Shown piece after piece: positions 1 to 5,159 of a DNA stretch of 6,325 nucleotides. The stretch comes from Acidaminococcaceae bacterium (GTDB taxonomy: Bacteria > Bacillota > Negativicutes > Acidaminococcales > Acidaminococcaceae). Where the stretch lies: NCBI GenBank assembly GCA_003512125.1, contig DOSQ01000133.1, forward strand, positions 1 through 6,325. Reading direction: 5' to 3'. The translations under genes were made by a program, and so were the position numbers. Within the stretch, counting starts at the first letter, position 1. The number at the start of each line of letters is the position of its first letter. Below the pieces are notes generated by a model. It made no database searches. It was not told the origin of the DNA and saw nothing but the letters and a program-made list of their open reading frames with translations.

Positions 1-900
1 AAGAAATTCAACTGCAAGATTAACTATGACGTATTTGCCAACAACGAAGAACTTCTGGCTAAAATTCAGGCTGGCGGAGCACGCTATGACGTGATCCAGC
101 CCAGCGACTACATGATAACAACCATGTTGAAGCTCAACCTGCTCGAAGAACTGGACATGAGCAAGATTCCCAATACGAAAAACCTCATCAAAGACTTGCA
201 GGCGCCTGCCTATGATCCCACCGGAACCCATTCCGTTGTCTATTCCTGGGGCATCACGGGCATCGCTTATAATAAAAAATACGTAAAAACGCCGCCTACT
301 TCCTGGCGGGATCTGTGGAACCCGGCCTACAAGGGTCGCGTGGTACTGCTGAACGACGTACGGGAAGTCATCAGTTTTGCCATGAAGATGCACGGACACT
401 CCCTGAACAGCGTGGATAAAAACCATCTGGCAGAATGCATGAAAGACCTGAAAGCCCTGTCTCCCAACATCCTGGCTTATGACACGGATACCATCAAGCA
501 GAAATTTATTGCGGAAGAAGCCTGGATCGGCACCATGTGGAGCGGCGACGCTTACTTCAGCTTCAAGGAAAACAACAATATTGGCTTTGTGGTTCCCAAA
601 GAAGGCACCGGCATCTGGGCCGACTGCTTTGCCATCCCCAAAGGCGCCAAGAACAAAGCCCTGGCCCAGGAATTCATCAATTACCTGTATGATCCCAAAG
701 TCAGCGCCAAGAACTATGAATATATCGGTTATAACGATCCTAACCTGGCAGCAGCCCCATATCACAGCGAAGAGTTCAAAAACGACCCCATTCTGAAAAC
801 CGCCAAAGATTACATTGGAAACTCCGAATGGACAGATGACGTTGGTGACGCCATAGAGTTGTATGACCGTTGCTGGACAGAATTGAAGACGGGTAAGTAA
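1..900 (+). CDS. potD: Spermidine/putrescine ABC transporter substrate-binding protein (5' truncated)
   Basis: Periplasmic or lipid-anchored binding protein that captures polyamines and delivers them to a PotABC-type importer. The frame is open from base 1 to the TAA at 898-900, giving 299 residues; E. coli PotD has about 348, so the signal peptide and first lobe start are missing. The sequence aligns by memory with E. coli PotD almost throughout: QPSDYM (residues 33-38, PotD Ser83/Tyr85 region), SWRDLWNPAYKG, NDVREV (118-123, with D119 and E122 matching the amine-binding Asp168/Glu171), TMWSG (W180), GIWADCFAIP (W206 and D208 matching Trp255/Asp257), IGYNDPN (Y244) and EWTDDVG near the end. 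PotD Gln327 appears replaced by T278. The acidic and aromatic residues that bind the amines are kept, so a polyamine ligand is likely; which polyamine cannot be told. The permease and ATPase genes would lie left of the window. Confidence 0.93.
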   Translation, partial: KKFNCKINYDVFANNEELLAKIQAGGARYDVIQPSDYMITTMLKLNLLEELDMSKIPNTKNLIKDLQAPAYDPTGTHSVVYSWGITGIAYNKKYVKTPPTSWRDLWNPAYKGRVVLLNDVREVISFAMKMHGHSLNSVDKNHLAECMKDLKALSPNILAYDTDTIKQKFIAEEAWIGTMWSGDAYFSFKENNNIGFVVPKEGTGIWADCFAIPKGAKNKALAQEFINYLYDPKVSAKNYEYIGYNDPNLAAAPYHSEEFKNDPILKTAKDYIGNSEWTDDVGDAIELYDRCWTELKTGK

Positions 901-925
901 TCGGTTTGCTTTGTTAAAATGACAA

Positions 926-960
926 GCGCCAGAGTCACCCTTACAGGGTAACTCTGGCGC
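926..960. terminator. Bidirectional intrinsic terminator between convergent genes
   Basis: A 35-base hairpin: the arm GCGCCAGAGT (926-935) pairs with ACTCTGGCGC (951-960), and ACCCT pairs with AGGGT inside it after a single C/A mismatch, leaving a 3-base loop. On the plus strand it is followed by TGTGTTATTT, and on the minus strand by a TTGTCATTTT tract. It lies 25 bases after the potD stop and just beyond the stop of the minus-strand exporter gene at 972, so it can end both transcripts. Confidence 0.85.
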
Positions 961-971
961 TGTGTTATTTA

Positions 972-1490
972 CTACTCTTCGTCTTCCGGATCCGTTACAT
1001 ACAGTTCTGGCGAAACAGCCGTTCCCAACAGGTCCTGACGGTGCTGGCGGGCCAGTTCGCTGCTGGTCTTCAGAGCACGGAAGGCGCCAGATACCATCAT
1101 GATACCTAAAGCGATGGCACAGGAATCCATGGCAGCCCCCATCAGCACCTCACTGCCGAAATTGCTATAATCAAGCAAAATATACCGCATGCCAGTATAC
1201 ATACCCAGCCCCGGCACTAATGGTATAATGGCCGGAATCTCAAAAACAGTTGCAGGCGCCCTCCATACGCGGGCAAAGATTTCGCTGAGCAGGGCAATCG
1301 CGACCGTTGCCAGGAAATTAGCAGAAAAAGAATGGATGAGAAACATCTTCTTCAGCGCAATAAAAACGACCCAGCCAACAGCACCAATGATACCGCTTAA
1401 CCATAAAATCCGTTTAGGTCCCTGAAACAGCACTCCAAAGGCTATGGTTGCCAAAAAAGCAAAAAAGAAAGCTTCGATATACATCATCAT
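972..1490 (-). CDS. ThrE/YjjB-type exporter, small membrane subunit
   Basis: A 172-residue integral membrane protein of the threonine/serine exporter C-terminal-domain family (ThrE_2, YjjB-like). Hydrophobic segments lie at about residues 4-22, 28-46, 56-72, 85-105 and 115-137. The family signature PAIIPLVPG is at 86-94, preceded by SEIFARVWRAPATVF (69-83). The tail from about 140 is hydrophilic and ends in EDEE, presumably cytoplasmic. E. coli YjjB (about 157 aa) works with YjjP, reported as a succinate exporter, and Corynebacterium ThrE fuses both parts and exports threonine; the substrate here cannot be told. The start overlaps the stop of the upstream partner gene (ATGA at 1490-1487), so the two are probably translationally coupled. 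Three ATG codons stand in a row (1490, 1487, 1484); GGAGG at 1501-1497 is 6 bases from the first and 9 from the second. Confidence 0.88.
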   Translation of the reverse strand: MMMYIEAFFFAFLATIAFGVLFQGPKRILWLSGIIGAVGWVVFIALKKMFLIHSFSANFLATVAIALLSEIFARVWRAPATVFEIPAIIPLVPGLGMYTGMRYILLDYSNFGSEVLMGAAMDSCAIALGIMMVSGAFRALKTSSELARQHRQDLLGTAVSPELYVTDPEDEE

Positions 1491-2323
1491 GGCAGACCTC
1501 CCCAGACCCAGGCCTTCATTGAAAAGGCCAGTCCGATGGCGATGGACAACGCAAACAGCACCGCTTCCGCAATCCTGCTGTTCCCACTCAGTAAATCACC
1601 GGCCATATAATCCCGAACCCCATTGGTAAAGGCCAGTCCCGGCAAAAATGGCATCAGGGCGCCAACTGTCATGCTCTCCAGAGTACACTCCGCTTCAACC
1701 CAACTGCATGTCTGCGTCACAATCCCAATGGCAAAACCGGCCAAAAAGTTTTCCCAGAAAGGCGTTGGGTGAAAATTATTGACAGCCTTTAACAGGAACA
1801 TAGCGATGAAACCTGCCAGAAAAGCTCCGGCAAAATCATAAAAGTCTCCCCCAAGCATCAGAGCAAAGCAGGCACTGCCGATACCGGAAGCCAGACATAT
1901 CACCTTGTTATTATAGGGATGAGATTGTGTCAGCCGGTCTTGCAGCCAATGCTTTATCTCCGCATAGTTCATCTTCCAATTGCGAAAGTTGTAGGAAAGC
2001 TGGTTCACATCCATAATCAGCCCCAAATCCGTCGAACGCCAGCGCACCCGGAACACACGGCTTTTCCCCCTGGGGCTCTCGTCCCCCAGAATAATTACGG
2101 TAGGGGTACAGAACACGTTCAGTTCGTAATATCCGTAACTGCGGCAAAAACGCATCATCGTATCTTCTACCCGGCTGGTCTCAGCACCACTTTTCAGCAG
2201 AATTTTGCCCATATCCATAGCCAGATCCATGACCTGGTTCTTTGTCATAGGGGAAAGACCTGGAAGAGCAGCCGGCACGCCCATATTTTGTTTTGCGCCG
2301 CGGATTTCTTTTTCTTCTGACAT
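1487..2323 (-). CDS. ThrE/YjjP-type exporter, large subunit
   Basis: A 278-residue member of the threonine/serine exporter N-terminal-domain family (ThrE, formerly DUF1212; YjjP-like). The first 135 or so residues are soluble and carry the family hallmark SGAETSRVED (45-54), followed by a beta-rich stretch (VFCTPTVIIL). From about 140 on there are around five hydrophobic segments (approximately 141-160, 163-182, 190-207, 217-235, 250-270). PFLPGLAFTNGVRD (225-238) is the second conserved motif, with its proline-glycine turn and Arg-Asp pair. Length matches stand-alone YjjP-type proteins, which need the small subunit encoded directly downstream with a 4-base overlap. AGGAG at 2333-2329, 5 bases before the ATG, supports this start. 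Export of threonine/serine or a dicarboxylate such as succinate is known for relatives; the substrate here is unknown. Confidence 0.9.
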   Translation of the reverse strand: MSEEKEIRGAKQNMGVPAALPGLSPMTKNQVMDLAMDMGKILLKSGAETSRVEDTMMRFCRSYGYYELNVFCTPTVIILGDESPRGKSRVFRVRWRSTDLGLIMDVNQLSYNFRNWKMNYAEIKHWLQDRLTQSHPYNNKVICLASGIGSACFALMLGGDFYDFAGAFLAGFIAMFLLKAVNNFHPTPFWENFLAGFAIGIVTQTCSWVEAECTLESMTVGALMPFLPGLAFTNGVRDYMAGDLLSGNSRIAEAVLFALSIAIGLAFSMKAWVWGGLP

Positions 2324-2328
2324 ACAAA

Positions 2329-2333
2329 CTCCT
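2329..2333 (-). promoter_or_regulatory. Ribosome binding site of the large exporter subunit
   Basis: AGGAG on the minus strand, 5 bases before the ATG at 2323. The 98 bases between this gene and the upstream glycosylase-like gene hold no convincing terminator on the minus strand, so the exporter pair may be co-transcribed with gpsA. No good promoter was found in this gap either. Confidence 0.7.
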
Positions 2334-2421
2334 GTTATTTGCCCTGCGGGTATACGCTCCGCTTATTTAAGGAAACACCGATTAACTCATATGTGCGCTG
2401 TCCGCAGAACCAGTCTGCCTT

Positions 2422-3123
2422 TCATTTTTCTCCAAACAATTCTGCAACCGCTGCTTTAAATTTATTGGCTCCGCCCATACTTGGATGCGGAACGCAGCTG
2501 CAGGGAACGCCGAACTTCTGCAGGGTACCGGCAGATTTTTGCCCGATAGCCACCACCTGCGCGTTTGGAAGCAATTCCAACAACTGTTTGGCATACACAA
2601 TACCCACATTCAATTCATTACTATCCGGGGTCCGATTGGTAAGCAATCCCTTTCCCTTATGGGGATGAAAAGGAAAAATATTCCAAAGTACCGCATCAAA
2701 CGTCCCCAAATGATGACGGTGCAGGCTTCCCCACATCACCGTAGCCGTAGGCTCATTAAAGCCCAACGTCTTCTGGGTTCCTTTCAGTAACGGCGATTCC
2801 GGATTACTGGTGCGTTGATAGTTCCACGTCGCCAGTACCTCTTCCGGCCGCACCTCTGGATGATGTCCCAGAAGAATCCGCTCACTGGTCATAGCCATTC
2901 CGGAAAAACGCCCCCCCTGATACCCCAGCCCTTCCGCAATAAACAGATAGTGGGCCTGTAACCGCAACTCCAGATAGCGCTGTAGGTTCCGATATCGAAT
3001 CTCCGGTGCTTCCGGGCTGATGTCCAACCCCGGTTCATAGTCGTTCCAGGGGTTGAACACTTGCGGAGCACAGTATACCCGCAGATGTTTCATAAATGTA
3101 TTCAAGTCCATTCTGATACCCAT
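2422..3123 (-). CDS. Uracil-DNA glycosylase superfamily protein (divergent)
   Basis: A 233-residue protein that looks like a divergent member of the uracil-DNA glycosylase superfamily, enzymes that cut damaged bases from DNA. Visible motifs: NPWNDY (24-29); a motif-1-like loop EGLGYQGGRFSG (64-75) followed by TSER (79-82), resembling the G-x-x-PG and TG-x-x-F part of family 4/5-like enzymes; WNIFPFHP (147-154); VVAIGQKSA (190-198); and HPSMGG (213-218), matching the HPS motif 2 that inserts into the DNA minor groove. It has only three Cys (18, 208, 210), too few for the four-Cys iron-sulfur cluster of family 4 enzymes. The start is 4 bases after the gpsA stop. Neither ATG 3123 nor ATG 3111 (residue 5) has a strong ribosome binding site; 3111 has a weak GGATGG 8 bases upstream and may be the real start. 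Superfamily is fairly sure, activity is not. Confidence 0.75.
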   Translation of the reverse strand: MGIRMDLNTFMKHLRVYCAPQVFNPWNDYEPGLDISPEAPEIRYRNLQRYLELRLQAHYLFIAEGLGYQGGRFSGMAMTSERILLGHHPEVRPEEVLATWNYQRTSNPESPLLKGTQKTLGFNEPTATVMWGSLHRHHLGTFDAVLWNIFPFHPHKGKGLLTNRTPDSNELNVGIVYAKQLLELLPNAQVVAIGQKSAGTLQKFGVPCSCVPHPSMGGANKFKAAVAELFGEK

Positions 3124-3127
3124 CCAT

Positions 3128-4120
3128 TTACATTAACTCAGTAGTCTTCGTACGTCCCATAAGCCCTGCTACCACAGTTTTGGGGTTCGCATTATGATTT
3201 ACAATAGCGTCCACTGCCCGGACGATGGGCATATCCACCTCATATTTGTCCGCAAAAGCAATGGCTGCGGGGATGGCGTTAATGCCTTCTACTACCATGC
3301 CTACCCGGTTTACCGCATCAGCCGTTTCATACCCCTGCCCAATCAGATAACCGCACCGGTTGTTCCGGCTGTGCATACTGGTAGCTGTAACGATCAGATC
3401 TCCCATACCGGCCAGCCCGGAAAAGGTATCCCTGGCACAGCCCAGCTTCTCGCCTAACCTCATAATCTCCGCCAGGCCCCGGGTAATCAGGGCCGCTTTG
3501 GCATTATCCCCGTATCCGAGTCCCGCCGACATGCCGGAGGCCAGGGCGATGATATTCTTCAGGGCGCCGCAAAGCTCCACACCCTTCACATCCGTATTGG
3601 TATAAACACGCATACAGGAATTCATGAACACGTCCTGTATCTTTTCAGCAACAGTGATATCCCTGCAGGCAGACACAATACAGGAAGGCAAATCCTGGGC
3701 CACTTCTTCCGCGTGGGTCGGACCGGAAAGGGCTACGATCTGTACATCCGCCTTCAGTTCATCCCGGATTACCTCGGACATGGTCATCAGCGATTCCGCC
3801 TCAATACCCTTGGCCACATCCACCACAATCTGACCTTCCTTCACAAAGGGGTTCGCCTGTCTTGCCGTATTCCTGACGTATACAGAAGGAACTGCAAAGA
3901 CCAATACATCCTTATCCCTGCAGACCTCTTCCATTGCTTTTGTAAACTTAACCGCTTCCGGAATGATCATATTCGGAAGGTTCTTCTGTATACGGGTAGC
4001 AGCCAGCCGGTCGACTTCCGCCGGAAATGCAGACCAGGCCTGTACCTGGTGCCCGCTGATGGAAAGCATCCGGGCCAAAGCCATGCCCCATGTCCCTGCT
4101 CCGATAATACCAATCCGCAT
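3128..4120 (-). CDS. gpsA: Glycerol-3-phosphate dehydrogenase, NAD(P)+-dependent
   Basis: Cytosolic enzyme that reduces dihydroxyacetone phosphate to sn-glycerol 3-phosphate, the backbone precursor of phospholipids. At 330 residues it has the usual GpsA length. The N-terminal Rossmann fold shows GAGTWG (7-12) and the substrate-binding AKGIE (103-107). SGPTHAEEVA (132-141) is the typical SGP-x-x-A motif. The C-terminal helical domain carries the catalytic lysine in GALKN (K188), then GDNAKAALITRG (204-215), GLAGMGDL (235-242) and the phosphate-binding SRNNR (251-255). No key residue is missing. AAAGGAG at 4135-4129, 8 bases before the ATG, fixes the start. It is the first gene of a probable minus-strand operon, followed after 4 bases by the glycosylase-like gene. 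Confidence 0.96.
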   Translation of the reverse strand: MRIGIIGAGTWGMALARMLSISGHQVQAWSAFPAEVDRLAATRIQKNLPNMIIPEAVKFTKAMEEVCRDKDVLVFAVPSVYVRNTARQANPFVKEGQIVVDVAKGIEAESLMTMSEVIRDELKADVQIVALSGPTHAEEVAQDLPSCIVSACRDITVAEKIQDVFMNSCMRVYTNTDVKGVELCGALKNIIALASGMSAGLGYGDNAKAALITRGLAEIMRLGEKLGCARDTFSGLAGMGDLIVTATSMHSRNNRCGYLIGQGYETADAVNRVGMVVEGINAIPAAIAFADKYEVDMPIVRAVDAIVNHNANPKTVVAGLMGRTKTTELM

Positions 4121-4128
4121 AGTCGTGT

Positions 4129-4135
4129 CTCCTTT
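4129..4135 (-). promoter_or_regulatory. Ribosome binding site of gpsA
   Basis: AAAGGAG on the minus strand, 8 bases before the gpsA ATG at 4120; a near-ideal Shine-Dalgarno sequence at normal spacing. Confidence 0.8.
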
Positions 4136-4178
4136 ACATCATCAGATAAAACCTTTTTAAACCATTCTATCGAAAGCT

Positions 4179-4187
4179 ATTATACCA
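4179..4187 (-). promoter_or_regulatory. Extended -10 promoter of the gpsA operon
   Basis: TGGTATAAT on the minus strand: a perfect TATAAT preceded by the TGn extension. At the expected 17-base distance upstream there is no good TTGACA-like box (TGATGC), which is usual for extended -10 promoters. Transcription would start near 4172, leaving a leader of about 50 bases before the gpsA start. A near copy, TGGTATGAT, lies 25 bases further upstream (4212-4204). Confidence 0.65.
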
Positions 4188-4192
4188 TAAAA

Positions 4193-4222
4193 ATACCGGT
4201 TGCATCATACCATTTCCGGTAT
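4193..4222. repeat. Inverted repeat upstream of the gpsA promoter
   Basis: ATACCGG (4193-4199) and CCGGTAT (4216-4222) form a 7-base inverted repeat with a 16-base spacer. The pair covers the place where a -35 box would sit for the extended -10 promoter at 4179-4187 and encloses the second TGGTATGAT box. It could be an operator; the spacing and short arms also allow chance. Confidence 0.35.
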
Positions 4223-4270
4223 AACGCAGCCGACTAAATCGTTTCAGGCAAAAAGAAACAATAATCTGCT

Positions 4271-4300
4271 ACTTTTGAACGAATATTTATAATCAAAAGT
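4271..4300. repeat. Perfect 8-bp inverted repeat, possible operator
   Basis: ACTTTTGA (4271-4278) and TCAAAAGT (4293-4300) are exact reverse complements separated by 14 AT-rich bases. On the minus strand a consensus TTGACA (4306-4301) abuts the outer edge. The layout suits a dimeric regulator next to a promoter element, but no -10 box fits, and AT-rich DNA yields such repeats by chance. Confidence 0.35.
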
Positions 4301-4408
4301 TGTCAATTTCATGGAAAAAACAACAGGCGTTTTAATATCCTTCCGCTTTGCATAAAAGATTTTACATTTCAACATCGTACTGTCAGTTCACTGTAATTTT
4401 ACTGTTTT

Positions 4409-4918
4409 TTACAATCTTACGCTGATCCGCACACCCGGCCCATAGCCCCAAACAGGATATCCGTAATAGGCTACAGGGTAACCGTAATACCCCGAAGGAT
4501 AGACTACGCTGAGGGAAGTATAGCCGTAAGGGCGCCAGTAATGCCCGCTGTAGTAGCCGCTCCGGTGCCAGCGGGATAGCGGCAGCGGTACCACCGGACG
4601 GTAATAATGCCTCGGCCTTATAGAAGGCCGCACATAGCCGCTGCCTCCGGATATCGGGGAACGCATGGAGGACATACGCCCGCCCACATGCACAGAGGCG
4701 CCATGCTGCGGTGTCATCCGCACCCGGTTTCCCGTAGGTGTATGCAAACCAGATCCATGCCCGCCTGATCCGGGGGAAACATGAATCCGATAACTTATGC
4801 CCGTCTGAGGAACCATGGAGGCGGCCAGGGCCGTTGAACTAATCGATGTACTCAGGAGAAACAACGCCAAAGTAACTGATGCTGCTCTTTTCACGCTAAA
4901 TCCTGCCGCCTTCTTCAT
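4409..4918 (-). CDS. Exported Arg/Tyr/Gly-rich protein lacking acidic residues, function unknown
   Basis: A 169-residue protein I cannot assign to a family. Residues 1-32 are a clear Sec signal peptide: basic start (MKKAAGFSVKR), hydrophobic core (about 12-23) and an ALA cleavage site, probably after A32. The mature 137 residues contain no Asp, Glu, Lys or Cys, about 14 Arg, 8 His and 17 Tyr, so the protein is very basic. The N-terminal half is rich in Gly, Ser and His; the C-terminal half is rich in Tyr, Pro and Trp and contains YYGYPV twice (144-149 and 151-156), ending in VRISVRL. The frame is open upstream to 5080, but GGAGGG at 4930-4925, 6 bases before the ATG at 4918, together with the signal peptide, fixes the start. 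It stands alone between spacers. A surface or envelope role, such as binding acidic polymers, is only inference. Confidence 0.8.
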   Translation of the reverse strand: MKKAAGFSVKRAASVTLALFLLSTSISSTALAASMVPQTGISYRIHVSPGSGGHGSGLHTPTGNRVRMTPQHGASVHVGGRMSSMRSPISGGSGYVRPSIRPRHYYRPVVPLPLSRWHRSGYYSGHYWRPYGYTSLSVVYPSGYYGYPVAYYGYPVWGYGPGVRISVRL

Positions 4919-5085
4919 AGTGATCCCTCCGCTTCTATTCCAATTTAAGAATAATATCTGAACACATATTTGTGTATGTATTACATGTTTTATACAGGTT
5001 ACCAGATAATTATGGCTTTCCTGTGGCAGGGAGAAAATTGTTCTGCTTACATCACGAAATACCGGAAAATATTTCACCAAACCGC
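4919..5085. other. Upstream region of the exported-protein gene with palindromic AT-rich elements
   Basis: No gene seen. On the minus strand a possible -10 box TATTAT (4956-4951) lies 33 bases before the start codon, but no good -35 box is found 16-18 bases upstream. Just upstream of this box are ACACA (4962-4966) paired with TGTGT (4971-4975) and the palindrome ATGTA-T-TACAT (4976-4986). These could be operator half-sites for control of the exported protein; each is short. Confidence 0.4.
4925..4930 (-). promoter_or_regulatory. Ribosome binding site that decides the start of the exported protein
   Basis: GGAGGG on the minus strand, 6 bases before ATG 4918. It supports the 169-residue form with an N-terminal signal peptide against the 223-residue form beginning at 5080, whose extra 54 residues would bury the signal peptide and have no comparable site. 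Confidence 0.8.
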
Positions 5086-5124
5086 AAAAAACCTGCCTAA
5101 CCCTTTCCGGGAAAAGCAGGTTTT
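5086..5124 (-). terminator. Intrinsic terminator after the activase-related gene
   Basis: On the minus strand AAAACCTGC (5124-5116) pairs with GCAGGTTTT (5096-5088), and the T-run continues to 5086 (six T in all). The 19-base loop can form an inner CCC/GGG pairing. It lies 35 bases after the stop of the gene at 5160 and would end its transcript before the exported-protein gene. The A-run on the other side gives only a weaker signal for the plus strand. Confidence 0.8.
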
Positions 5125-5159
5125 CTGTTATCAGGTGTTTTATTGTGTGAAATCATTTA

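Larger units (their letters stand above)
4121..4408. other. AT-rich intergenic region between gpsA and the exported-protein gene
   Basis: A 288-base spacer without a plausible gene. Its left part carries the gpsA promoter and ribosome binding site. Further right are a perfect 8-base inverted repeat, ACTTTTGA (4271-4278) and TCAAAAGT (4293-4300), a TTGACA on the minus strand directly beside it (4306-4301) with no good -10 at the right distance, and the short palindrome TAAAAGATTTTA around 4353-4364. No convincing GC-rich hairpin plus T-run follows the stop at 4409, so transcripts of the upstream gene may run on towards gpsA. Confidence 0.6.

Noticed and set aside
479..796. 105-residue frame within potD in another register
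   Set aside because: Lys/Pro/Ser/Thr-rich nonsense composition inside a well-supported potD frame.
1919..2320. 133-residue plus-strand frame opposite the large exporter subunit
   Set aside because: Antisense to a gene with clear ThrE family motifs; no support of its own.
2404..2430. Hairpin GCAGA/TCTGC followed by a T-rich tract at the end of the glycosylase-like gene
   Set aside because: The T-tract is on the plus strand, where no gene precedes it; the stem is only 5 bp, and on the minus strand no T-run follows.
3713..4237. 174-residue plus-strand frame opposite gpsA
   Set aside because: Antisense shadow of gpsA that also covers its promoter; no domain and no start signal.
4313..4408. Possible terminator after the exported-protein gene, including GTTGTTTTTT near 4313-4325
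   Set aside because: The potential stems there (AAAAC/GTTTT, CAGT/ACTG) are too short and AT-rich to support a terminator call.
4919..5080. N-terminal extension of the exported protein to 223 residues
   Set aside because: It would place the signal peptide internally, and the GGAGGG site is correctly placed for ATG 4918 only.
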